NCBI RefSeq assembly: GCF_024701975.1
Contig: NZ_JANLNM010000003.1
Coordinates: forward strand, 1 to 64,000
Source: Variovorax sp. ZS18.2.2
GTDB lineage: Bacteria; Pseudomonadota; Gammaproteobacteria; Burkholderiales; Burkholderiaceae_C
Length of the DNA: 64,000 bases
Direction: 5' to 3'
Part shown: positions 16,705-24,440 of the stretch, in pieces
Layout: the number at the start of each line of letters is the position of its first letter
Position numbering within the stretch: position 1 is the stretch's first letter
Program-made: the position numbers and the translations under genes
The notes under the pieces: generated by a model
The model's database searches: none
What the model saw: the letters and a program-made list of their open reading frames with translations, nothing else
Told to the model about the DNA's origin: nothing

Positions 16705-17925
16705 ATGGACTCGCTGATCGCCGCCTCCGCACGCGCCCTCGCCGCCGGGGACGCGCTCGGCGCGCTCAAGCGCATCGCGCTGCGCGACGATCCGCCCGCA
16801 CTGGCCCTGCGCGGCATCGCGATGGCGCAGCTTGGCGAACATCCGCGCGCACGCGAACTGCTGCGCCGCGCCGCGCGTGCCTTCGGCGCGCACGAAGAGC
16901 TGGCGCGTGCGCGCTGCGTCGTCGCCGAGGCCGAAGTGGCGATGGCGATGCGCGACCTCGGGGGCACGCCACGCGCACTTGCGGCGGCCGCGGCCACGCT
17001 GGAAGCGCATGACGATTTCGCCAACGCGCGGCAGGCGCGGCTCATCGCGGCGCGCCGGCTGCTGCTGCTCGGCCGCCTCGACGAGGCTGCCGCTGCGCTG
17101 GCGCTGCTCGATGGGCAGGCGCTGCCGCCGCCGCTGACGGCAGTGGCCGAACTCACCGCGGCCGAGCTGGCGTTGCGCTCGCTGCGCGTCGGCCCCGCGC
17201 GTGCCTCGCTCGCCCGTGCCCACGAAGCGGCCGGGCGCGCCCGCGTGCCCGCGCTCGCCGCCGAGGTGGCGGAAGCACTGGCCGCGCTCGACCGCCCCGC
17301 CGCACGCCGGCTCTTTCCCGGTGGCGAGCAGGCGCTGCGCCTGGACGAGGTCGCGGCGCTGCTGGCCTCGGACGCGCTGGTGGTGGACGCCTGCCGTCGC
17401 GGCGTGGGCGCCGGCGATGCATGGCGGCCACTCTCGCGCCGGCCGGTGCTGTTCGCGCTGGCGCGCGCGCTCGCGGAGGCCTGGCCCGGCGATGTCGAGC
17501 GCGAAGCGCTGATCGCCTACGCCTTCAACACCCGCCACCCCGACGAAACGCTGCGCGCGCGTTTGCGCGTCGAGATCGGTCGCCTGCGCGCGCTCGTCGC
17601 ATCGCAGGCCGCCATCGAGGCCACCGTGCGCGGCTTCGCCCTCAAGCCGCACGACGGGCGCGAGGTGGTGCTGCTGGTGCCGCCCATCGATGGTGAACAG
17701 GCCTCGCTGGTGGCGCTGCTGTCCGACGGTGCGGCGTGGTCGACATCGGCCCTCGCGCTCGCCCTGGACGCCAGCCAGCGCACCGTGCAGCGCGCGCTCG
17801 CCGAACTGGAGGCCGAGGGGCGCGTGCGCGCCATCGGACGGGCGCGGGCGCAGCGCTGGCTCGCGCCGCCGCTCGCGGGATTCACGACGATCTTGTTACT
17901 CCCCTCTTCGCTGCCGATTGCATAA
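16705..17925 (+). CDS. TPR-like repeat protein with C-terminal helix-turn-helix
   Basis: This 406-residue protein is almost entirely alpha-helical and extremely rich in Ala, Leu and Arg. The first 200 residues form TPR-like repeats (ARELLRRAARAFGAHEELARARC). A winged-helix motif sits near residues 345-380 (WSTSALALALDASQRTVQRALAELEAEGRVRAIG). It is probably a one-component regulator of the operon directly downstream, 50 bp away. Its last codons contain the shared 25-bp element at 17879, so the downstream promoter appears to lie inside this gene. Confidence 0.72.
   Translation: MDSLIAASARALAAGDALGALKRIALRDDPPALALRGIAMAQLGEHPRARELLRRAARAFGAHEELARARCVVAEAEVAMAMRDLGGTPRALAAAAATLEAHDDFANARQARLIAARRLLLLGRLDEAAAALALLDGQALPPPLTAVAELTAAELALRSLRVGPARASLARAHEAAGRARVPALAAEVAEALAALDRPAARRLFPGGEQALRLDEVAALLASDALVVDACRRGVGAGDAWRPLSRRPVLFALARALAEAWPGDVEREALIAYAFNTRHPDETLRARLRVEIGRLRALVASQAAIEATVRGFALKPHDGREVVLLVPPIDGEQASLVALLSDGAAWSTSALALALDASQRTVQRALAELEAEGRVRAIGRARAQRWLAPPLAGFTTILLLPSSLPIA
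17879..17903 (+). promoter_or_regulatory. Conserved upstream element, copy 1
   Basis: This 25-bp element contains CGACGATCTTGTTACTCCC and differs at one position from the copy at 37787-37811. Each copy lies on the same strand, 72-85 bp upstream of a start codon (here the beta-propeller gene at 17976). About 25 bases further down both share an ATAAAGTTGTC / ATAGATTGGTC-like block. The pair reads like the -35 and -10 regions of an alternative-sigma promoter, or an operator plus promoter. Confidence 0.55.
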
Positions 17926-17975
17926 AGTTGTCTCCAAGGCGCCGATCCGCGGTGCCTCCCCACAAGGAGTCAACG

Positions 17976-18647
17976 ATGAGCAGCAAGAAAGACAGCCCCC
18001 AGCCCACCCCGCGCGTGGCCGAGGTCGTGCGCGAGTACGGTCCCTTCGAAGGCGTCGACAAGGTCGGCGGCGTGACGCACGACGGCCAGCGCGTCTGGGC
18101 CGCCACCGGTGCCCGCCTGATCGCCTTCGACCCCGAGAGCGGCGAACAGACCCGCACACTGGACCGCGCCGCCGACGCCGGCACCGCCTTCGACGGCAAG
18201 CACCTCTACCAGATCGCCGAGGAGCGCATCGACAAGATCGACCCCGCCACCGGCGACGTGCTGAAGTCGATTCCCGCGCCCGGCCACGGCGCCGACTCGG
18301 GCCTCACCTGGGCCGAGGGCAGCCTCTGGGTGGGCCAGTACCGCGACCGCAAGATCCACCAGATCGACCCCGCCACCGGCGCGGTGCTGCGCACCATCGA
18401 ATCGAACCGCTTCGTGACCGGCGTGACCTGGGTCGACGGCGAGCTGTGGCACGCCACCTGGGAAGCCGACGAGAGCGAACTGCGCCACATCGACCCCGTG
18501 AGCGGCGCCGTGCTCGAGCGGCTGGAAATGCCGCGCGGCGTGAACATCAGCGGGCTCGAATCCGATGGGGCCGATCTCTTCTATTGCGGTGGCGGCGGCA
18601 CCGGAAAAGTCCGCGCCGTGCGCCGTCCGAGATCCGCCAGGGCCTGA
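17976..18647 (+). CDS. Beta-propeller protein (glutamine-cyclotransferase / Vgb-like)
   Basis: This 223-residue protein consists of repeated blades with a conserved rhythm: DPESGEQTRTL, DPATGDVLKSI, DPATGAVLRTI, DPVSGAVLERL. It resembles the five-bladed propellers of glutamine cyclotransferase and streptogramin-lyase-like proteins. No signal peptide is present, so it is probably cytoplasmic. The start at 17976 follows AAGGAG. It is the first gene of an operon with the DUF899 and membrane-protein genes. Activity unknown. Confidence 0.8.
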   Translation: MSSKKDSPQPTPRVAEVVREYGPFEGVDKVGGVTHDGQRVWAATGARLIAFDPESGEQTRTLDRAADAGTAFDGKHLYQIAEERIDKIDPATGDVLKSIPAPGHGADSGLTWAEGSLWVGQYRDRKIHQIDPATGAVLRTIESNRFVTGVTWVDGELWHATWEADESELRHIDPVSGAVLERLEMPRGVNISGLESDGADLFYCGGGGTGKVRAVRRPRSARA

Positions 18648-18688
18648 ACACAGGCCTGAGCGGTCCACCGACGCAAGGAGAACACACC

Positions 18689-19495
18689 ATGAACACCGCC
18701 GTTGCAGAAACGAACAGCCTGAAGAACCATCCCGTCGTGTCGAAGGACCGATGGCTGGCCCGGCGCAAGGCGCTGCTGGCGCGCGAGAAGGAACTGACGC
18801 ACCTGCGCGACCAGATCGCCCGCGAGCGCCGCGCCTTGCCGTGGACACGCGTCGAGAAGAACTACACCTTCGACACGCCCGAGGGCCCACGCAAGCTCGC
18901 CGACCTCTTCGAAGGTCGCCGCCAACTGATGGTGCAGCACTTCATGCTCGGCCCGGAATGGGAGCAAGGCTGCCCGAGCTGCTCGTACATGGCCGACCAC
19001 ATCGCGGGCATGAAGGTGCACCTGGAACACCGCGACGTGACGATGCTGGTCGTCTCGCGCGCGCCGCTGGCCGAGATCGAGCGCTTTCGCGAACGCATGG
19101 GCTGGCAGTTCAAGTGGGTGTCGGCGCACGACAGCGACTTCAACTACGACTTCGGCGTGAGCTTCAAGCCGCAGGAGTGGGCCGAGGGCAAGGGCGAGGT
19201 CTACTACAACTACAGCGTGCGGCCCTTCCCCGCGCAGGAGGCGCCCGGCGTCAGCGTGTTCTACAGGGACGATGCGGGCGAGGTGTTCCACACCTACTCG
19301 ACCTACGAGCGCGGCGTCGAAGTGATGATGGGCACATACAACCTGCTCGACCTCACGCCCAAGGGGCGCGACGAGCACAACCCGGTGTATGCGATGGACT
19401 GGGTGCGGCATCACGACCGGTACGAGCCGCAGCCGGTTGCGGCAAAGCCGGCGGCGGGTTCGTGCTGCCACGGTGACGACCACGGCAACCACTGA
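18689..19495 (+). CDS. DUF899 thioredoxin-fold protein
   Basis: This 268-residue protein belongs to the DUF899 family of thioredoxin-like proteins. The N-terminal helix has the usual ARRKALLAREKELTHLRD, followed by LADLFEGRRQLMVQHFMLGP and the CPSC-type centre EQGCPSCSYMADHI near residue 95. The end is a Cys/His-rich tail (SCCHGDDHGNH), a possible metal site. The family is often found with stress-responsive sigma-factor or regulator genes, but its reaction is not established. AAGGAG precedes the ATG at 18689. It lies 41 bp after the propeller gene. Confidence 0.9.
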   Translation: MNTAVAETNSLKNHPVVSKDRWLARRKALLAREKELTHLRDQIARERRALPWTRVEKNYTFDTPEGPRKLADLFEGRRQLMVQHFMLGPEWEQGCPSCSYMADHIAGMKVHLEHRDVTMLVVSRAPLAEIERFRERMGWQFKWVSAHDSDFNYDFGVSFKPQEWAEGKGEVYYNYSVRPFPAQEAPGVSVFYRDDAGEVFHTYSTYERGVEVMMGTYNLLDLTPKGRDEHNPVYAMDWVRHHDRYEPQPVAAKPAAGSCCHGDDHGNH

Positions 19496-19513
19496 ACGCG
19501 TGGAGATGATGTC

Positions 19514-20104
19514 GTGGCAGCCGCAGACCTCTGGCCATGGCTCGCCGTCGCGGGGGTCGGCGCCCTTCACGGGCTGAACCCCGCCACCGGCTGGATGCTG
19601 GCCGCCGCTTGGGGCGTGCGCTCAGGGGATCGGGCAGAGGCGCTGCGGGCGTTGATGCCGATCGCGGTCGGGCATGCGGCATCGATTGCACTGGTGGCTG
19701 GCGCGGTGGCGTTCGGCCTGGCGATGGATCGCACGGCGATGCAGGTGCTGGCGGGTGGACTGTTCGTTGCGGTCGCGGTGCTTCACCTGTGGGGCCGTAC
19801 GCCCAAGGCTGCGCGTGCGCCGGCAGGGCATGCCGGGCTCGCGCTCTGGTCTTTCATGATGTCCACCGCGCATGGAGCGGGGTTGATGCTGGTGCCGGCG
19901 TTGATTCCGCTGTGCATGGGAGACGGAGCCGGCAAGCAGATCGCCGCATCCAATTCATTGATGCTGGCGTTCGCGGCGGTGGGTGTTCACACGGCTGCGA
20001 TGCTCGCCGTTACGGGCTTGATCGCCAGCGGGGTTTGCCGTGGCTCCGATGCGTGCGCCGATCTGCTCCGAAGCCTCGGGGGCAAGACACGGGGCTGCCG
20101 CTAA
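19514..20104 (+). CDS. Polytopic membrane protein, unknown function
   Basis: This 196-residue protein has about six hydrophobic segments and starts at a GTG with GGAGATG upstream. Conserved-looking histidines lie in GALHGLNPATGW, VGHAAS, STAHGAG and GVHTAA, which recalls His-containing membrane transporters such as NicO or CcdA relatives. It lies 18 bp after DUF899, so it is probably the third gene of that operon. The last 4 bases overlap the convergent gene's stop. Confidence 0.75.
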   Translation: MAAADLWPWLAVAGVGALHGLNPATGWMLAAAWGVRSGDRAEALRALMPIAVGHAASIALVAGAVAFGLAMDRTAMQVLAGGLFVAVAVLHLWGRTPKAARAPAGHAGLALWSFMMSTAHGAGLMLVPALIPLCMGDGAGKQIAASNSLMLAFAAVGVHTAAMLAVTGLIASGVCRGSDACADLLRSLGGKTRGCR

Positions 20105-20436
20105 CCGTACACGGCCATCCGCAAGATCTGCCGCGTGCCCTCCACGACCAAGGACAGCAGCGCCCCCGACAGCCCACCCCAGAAGAACCATCGCTCCCTC
20201 CGGCCGGAGACACCGAACGCCGCGATCAGCACACCGAGGGAAATGAAGAAAAGACCCGCGAGGTGGGAGTCGGGTGGCAGGAGCGTGACGGTCGAACTGG
20301 TCCGCCCCGGGCGGTAGGTGTATGCGCCGGACAAGAGGATCCACACGCCAACGGCCGCAAAACCCAGCGGCACCAATGGCCCCAGATATCTGATGACGAA
20401 GGACTTCTTTCCTTCGCTCGTGGTGGTGCTGGTCAT
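20101..20436 (-). CDS. Small membrane protein
   Basis: This 111-residue protein has two or three transmembrane segments (LVPLGFAAVGVWILLSGAYTY, LAGLFFISLGVLIAAFGV, WGGLSGALLSLVVEG) separated by charged loops. No known family is recognised. It is 18 bp downstream of the alpha/beta hydrolase at 20455 on the same strand, so the two probably share a transcript. Confidence 0.65.
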   Translation of the reverse strand: MTSTTTSEGKKSFVIRYLGPLVPLGFAAVGVWILLSGAYTYRPGRTSSTVTLLPPDSHLAGLFFISLGVLIAAFGVSGRRERWFFWGGLSGALLSLVVEGTRQILRMAVYG

Positions 20437-20454
20437 GACGCGACGTGCACCTGT

Positions 20455-21294
20455 TTACGCCGCCTTCGGCTCCGGCAATATCGCCGTCAACGCAAAGTCG
20501 ATCAGCCGCAGCCACGTCTCTTCGAGACCCATGATGTTGTAGTGGTCCGACCCGGGAACGGTCGCCACCGACACCGGCGTCGGCCATGCCGCGATGAGTT
20601 TTTCGGAGCGCTCCGGCAGCACCACATCGTCGCGCTCTGCCAGCAGCACCTGGGTCTTCGCGGCCACCTCCGCACAGTGCGTGAGCGAGTCGAAGCGGTT
20701 GCGCAGCAGCAGCGACAGCGGCACGAGCGGGAAGCGCTTCTTCGCGACCTCCAGCATCGAGTCGTAGGGCGTCACCAGCTGCAGGCTTTCGAACGGCTGC
20801 CGCGCGACGAGCTGGATCGCCACGCCCGTGCCTAGGCTGCGGCCGACGACATGCAGGCGCGCGTTCGGAAAGGCTCGACGCAGATGCTTTGCGAACTGCG
20901 CGCCGTCTTCGACGGAGGCGATTTCCGAAGGGTGCCCTTGCGAGTCGGCCACGCCGCGGTAATTGATCGCCGCGAAGCCGAAACCTTCCGGCAGCCAGTG
21001 CAGCGTCTGCGCGGTGGCGCGAACGTCTTCGCTGCGACCCGCGAAATAGATGAACAGGTCCTGCACCGCCGCCTCGCCCTGCGGGTGGTACACATACCCG
21101 CGGACCATGCCGCCCGGCACCGTGTGCGAGTAGGTGGAAAAGTCGTCCGACAGCTGGACGACGGGGTGCTTGCGGGCGTTGAAGAGGATGTGTCCCTGCC
21201 GCGTGGCAAGGAGGGTCCAGTAGGCGGCGAGGCTGCCGATGGCGGCGGCCGAAGCGGAGAGAGCGATGCGGGCGACTTTGGCTTTGGAGAGCAA
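20455..21294 (-). CDS. Alpha/beta hydrolase, membrane-anchored
   Basis: This 279-residue protein has an N-terminal hydrophobic segment (IALSASAAAIGSLAAYW) that probably anchors it in the inner membrane. The nucleophile elbow is GRSLGTG (serine near residue 153). The acid is likely in LLAERDDVVLP and the histidine is in GSDHYNIM. This is the pattern of BEM46/ABHD-type serine hydrolases. The substrate is unknown. A small membrane protein follows. Confidence 0.85.
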   Translation of the reverse strand: MLSKAKVARIALSASAAAIGSLAAYWTLLATRQGHILFNARKHPVVQLSDDFSTYSHTVPGGMVRGYVYHPQGEAAVQDLFIYFAGRSEDVRATAQTLHWLPEGFGFAAINYRGVADSQGHPSEIASVEDGAQFAKHLRRAFPNARLHVVGRSLGTGVAIQLVARQPFESLQLVTPYDSMLEVAKKRFPLVPLSLLLRNRFDSLTHCAEVAAKTQVLLAERDDVVLPERSEKLIAAWPTPVSVATVPGSDHYNIMGLEETWLRLIDFALTAILPEPKAA

Positions 21295-21395
21295 GATTTT
21301 TTTCCTGAGCGACGAGGCAGGGGCGCGGGGCCTTGTTTGTGTACTTGAGTAGCGCCCTAGTTTCGCCTCGTTCCCGGGTACGGTTGTGTCAGGAA

Positions 21396-21836
21396 TTAAT
21401 TACCCGGCGGGTGAGGCGTTTTCCTCTTCCTTCGCCCGCCGATGGCACCCGAGCCGGCCGCCTTCAGGATGCGGCGAAACGTGGGGCACTCCATGTGGCT
21501 CGGCGCGGGGCACACAGCCGCGTGGCGCAGGCCATCGCGCATGGCGCTCAGCTTGTGGATGGTGCGGTCGAGCTCATCGGCCTTGGCGGAGAGCATCTGC
21601 CGGTCGATGCGTGGCGAGCCTTCCGGTGCGAACATGCGGGCGATTTCATCGAGCGAAAAACCGGCGGAGCAGCCTACAGTGATGAGCGCCAGCCGCTCCA
21701 GCACGCCGGGGTCGAACAGGCGGCGCAGCCCGCGCCGGCCGGTCGAGACGATCAGCCCCTTCTCGTCGTAGAACCGCAGCGTCGAGGCCGGAATGCCCGA
21801 TTGCTGCGCCACCTCGGCAATGTCCAGATGTCGCAC
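21396..21836 (-). CDS. MerR-family transcriptional regulator
   Basis: This 146-residue regulator starts at a GTG preceded by GAGG. It has the MerR winged helix (IAEVAQQSGIPASTLRFYDEKGL) and a dimerisation helix (AKADELDRTIHKLSAMRDGL). Two cysteines in AVCPAPSHMECPTF could sense metal, redox state or an organic ligand, but this is not the four-cysteine iron-sulfur motif of SoxR. An operator resembling the SoxR box overlaps its own translation signal and faces the divergent methyltransferase, so it should regulate both genes. Confidence 0.9.
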   Translation of the reverse strand: MRHLDIAEVAQQSGIPASTLRFYDEKGLIVSTGRRGLRRLFDPGVLERLALITVGCSAGFSLDEIARMFAPEGSPRIDRQMLSAKADELDRTIHKLSAMRDGLRHAAVCPAPSHMECPTFRRILKAAGSGAIGGRRKRKTPHPPGN

Positions 21837-21842
21837 TGCTTG

Positions 21843-21862
21843 ACCTCAAGTCGACTTGAAGT
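21843..21862. promoter_or_regulatory. MerR-type operator, SoxR-box-like
   Basis: ACCTCAAGTCGACTTGAAGT is a near-perfect palindrome that matches the SoxR box CCTCAAGT-ACTTGAGG except for its centre and one outer base. TTGACC at 21840-21845 is a likely -35 for the methyltransferase gene. A 19-bp spacer leads to CACAGT at 21865-21870, and a stretched spacer is typical of MerR-activated promoters. The site also overlaps the leader of the merR gene. Confidence 0.7.
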
Positions 21863-21916
21863 TGCACAGTCTAGTCTTCGCCTCTTTTCCCCGGGGCATG
21901 CAAAGGAACAGACACC

Positions 21917-22771
21917 ATGAATGCCATACAAGCGAATCCCACCGAACAGAGCGCACTCTGGAACGGGCGCGCAGGCCGCGCCTGGATCGACGGACAGGCG
22001 ACGCTCGACCTGATGTTCAGTTCGTTCGAAGACCTGCTCGTCGACGCAGTGCGCGCCACGTCCGCGCGGCGGGTGCTCGACGTCGGCTGCGGCACGGGCA
22101 GCACCACGTTGGCCGCTGCACGGGCAGCCGGCGCGCAGGGCAACTGCCTCGGCGTCGACATCTCGGAGCCGATGGTCGCGGTCGCTCGCGAACGCGCCGA
22201 ACGGGAAGGCTCGACGGCCCGCTTCATCGGCGCCGATGTGCAGACCCACGCCTTCGAGCCCGCGAGTTTCGATCTCGTGATTTCGCGCTTCGGCGTCATG
22301 TTCTTCGACGACCCCGTGGCCGCCTTCGCGAACCTGCGCCGTGCATCGAGCGCCAATGCACGGCTGCAGGTCATCGCATGGCGAAGCGCCGCGGAGAACC
22401 CCTACATGACCACCGCCGAGCGCGCCGCGGCGCCGCTGCTGCCCAACATGCCGGTGCGCCAGCCGGGCGCGCCGGGGCAGTTCGCCTTTGCGGACCAGCA
22501 CCGGGTCGCTTCCATCCTGCAGGAGAGCGGATGGGGCGAGATCGACATCCAGCCGATCGATGTGAGCTGCACCTATCCCGAGAAGAATCTCGTCGGCTAT
22601 TTCACGCGGCTCGGCGCTGTCGGCCAGGTTCTCGAGGACATGGACGAAGCGACGCGCCGGCAGGTCATCGGCACCGTGCGTGCCGCCTTCGATCCGTTCG
22701 TGCATGGCGACGAAGTGCGCTTCACGGCCGCCTGCTGGATGATCGGTGCGAAGGCGCCTGACCAGGCCTGA
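21917..22771 (+). CDS. Class I SAM-dependent methyltransferase
   Basis: This 284-residue enzyme has the SAM-binding motif VLDVGCGTGSTTLAAA near residue 56, motif II FDLVISRFGVMFF near 120, and a UbiE/Methyltransf_25-type fold. The N-terminus (ALWNGRAGRAWIDGQATLD) and a C-terminal lid match small-molecule methyltransferases. It is divergent from the MerR regulator, which probably activates it. The substrate may be the toxic compound sensed by the regulator, but this is inference. Confidence 0.9.
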   Translation: MNAIQANPTEQSALWNGRAGRAWIDGQATLDLMFSSFEDLLVDAVRATSARRVLDVGCGTGSTTLAAARAAGAQGNCLGVDISEPMVAVARERAEREGSTARFIGADVQTHAFEPASFDLVISRFGVMFFDDPVAAFANLRRASSANARLQVIAWRSAAENPYMTTAERAAAPLLPNMPVRQPGAPGQFAFADQHRVASILQESGWGEIDIQPIDVSCTYPEKNLVGYFTRLGAVGQVLEDMDEATRRQVIGTVRAAFDPFVHGDEVRFTAACWMIGAKAPDQA

Positions 22772-22799
22772 GGCGACCGCCTACACAACGCACGCGCGG

Positions 22800-24353
22800 C
22801 TACTCCGCCGCCCTGCCCTGCATCTGCGCCTTGAAGCCGCGGTTGTTCTCGAAGGCCACGTTCACCCGCTGTCCGTCGAAGCGCAAGGTGTACATCGCCA
22901 CCATGTCTTCGCCCAGCTCGCGCGAGACGATGCGAAAGCTCTGCGCATCGAGCCAGTTGCCCTTGACTGCGACGGGCGCGTTGGCGGCCTTGTCGTTGAT
23001 GCGGAAAAGTCCGTCGATCCCGATCGGCCCCGCGAGCGGCTGTGCGGTCGCATCGGGGTACTTGCTGTCGAACACGATCTCGTAGCCCGGCGTCGCGGCC
23101 TTCAGGTCGAGCATCAGGCTCTTGATGCCCAGCAGGTTGCGATCGAACTGCCAGACCTTGCCGGAGACTGCTGCCGCGAGCTCGGGTGCGGGCGTGACCG
23201 CGCTCGGCTTCTCGACGGCTGCATCGCGGATGCGATCGGCCAGTTGCGCCTGTGCCGCGCTGTCCGCAGGCAACGGCGTGGCCGAACGTGCGGCGGCGGT
23301 GATCATGTCGATGAGCGGCTCCATCCGGAAGTTGCTTCGGCTCGTGGTCACGGCGACCACATCGACCTCGGGCAGCACGATGATCAGTTGCCGGTTGTAG
23401 CCCGTCGCGATGTAGGCGCGCTTCTCCGGAATGGTCCACCAGCCGTTGGCGTAGCTGTAGGCCGGCTTCGCGCCGAAGCCCATGTCGACGGAAGCCTTGA
23501 ACACCTGCTCCACCCATTCGGCGGGCAGCAGCTGCCGGCCCGCCCACTGGCCCTTGCGCAGGTAGAGGTAGCCGATCTTCGCCATGTCGCGCGGCTGCAG
23601 GTAGAGGCCGAAGCCACCCGCTTCGATGCCCTGCGGGTCCTTGATCCAGCGCACGTCGCCGATGCCCAGCGGCTCGAACAGGCGCTTCTGCGCATAGGCC
23701 AGTGTGCTGCCGCCGGTTTTCTTCGCGACGATGGCCGACAGCAGGTGCGAGTTGCCGCTGTTGTAGTTGAAGCCGCTGCCGGGCGCCTGCGCCATCGGGC
23801 GGTCGAGCACGAAGCCCTGCCAGTCGCGGCTTCGGCGCATCTGGATCATGCTTTCGGGCACGCTGGCGTCGAGCTTCTCTTTCCAGTCAAGGCCCGAGGT
23901 CTGGTCGAGCAAGTGGCCGAGGGTGATCGACTTCTTGGCAGCATCGGCGTTGGCCACCGTGCGATCGGAAAAGAACTCGAACATGAGCTGGTCGCGCGAG
24001 GCCAGCAAACCATCCTGGATGGCCATGCCGGTGAGCGTGCCGACGACGGCCTTGGTGACGGAGTTGACCGTGTGCTTGAGGCCCGCGCGGTACGGCGCGT
24101 AGTAGGCCTCGGCGACCAGCCGGCCGTGGCGCGTGATGAGAATGCTGTCCAGGCTGTTCGCCTCGCCGCGTTCGATCAGCCTGGCGAGCGCTGCCGAGTC
24201 CATGCCCTGTGCTTCCGGAGTGCTCGTAGCCCAATCTGCGGTGGGCCATGCGGTGGGCTCATCGGCCAGCGCGGCCTTGAGCGGCAGGGCTGCGAGCAGC
24301 AAGGCGGTTGCGAGGTGAGCCAGTGAAGAAACTGTCTTTCCGTGTGCGCGCAT
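22800..24353 (-). CDS. Serine hydrolase, class C beta-lactamase family
   Basis: This 517-residue periplasmic protein has a signal peptide (LATALLLAALPLKAALA). The SxxK motif is SVTK in HTVNSVTKAVVG near residue 94, and the tyrosine motif is probably YNSGNSH in the middle. The family includes AmpC-like esterases and D-aminopeptidases. A C-terminal domain of about 150 residues follows the catalytic domain (EIVFDSKYPDATAQP). The start at 24353 is chosen because the signal peptide begins there. Antibiotic resistance cannot be inferred. Confidence 0.88.
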   Translation of the reverse strand: MRAHGKTVSSLAHLATALLLAALPLKAALADEPTAWPTADWATSTPEAQGMDSAALARLIERGEANSLDSILITRHGRLVAEAYYAPYRAGLKHTVNSVTKAVVGTLTGMAIQDGLLASRDQLMFEFFSDRTVANADAAKKSITLGHLLDQTSGLDWKEKLDASVPESMIQMRRSRDWQGFVLDRPMAQAPGSGFNYNSGNSHLLSAIVAKKTGGSTLAYAQKRLFEPLGIGDVRWIKDPQGIEAGGFGLYLQPRDMAKIGYLYLRKGQWAGRQLLPAEWVEQVFKASVDMGFGAKPAYSYANGWWTIPEKRAYIATGYNRQLIIVLPEVDVVAVTTSRSNFRMEPLIDMITAAARSATPLPADSAAQAQLADRIRDAAVEKPSAVTPAPELAAAVSGKVWQFDRNLLGIKSLMLDLKAATPGYEIVFDSKYPDATAQPLAGPIGIDGLFRINDKAANAPVAVKGNWLDAQSFRIVSRELGEDMVAMYTLRFDGQRVNVAFENNRGFKAQMQGRAAE

Positions 24354-24440
24354 TGCCTGGTCTCCGCGGTTGCTTGCGCCGATCATATCGACGCCTCCGC
24401 ACTACTTGCCCGGCCTTGGGCCCTGGCCGCTCGGAACCTT

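Noticed and set aside
22746-24326. 526-residue plus-strand frame
   Set aside because: Antisense to the beta-lactamase-family gene, which has a signal peptide and SxxK motif.
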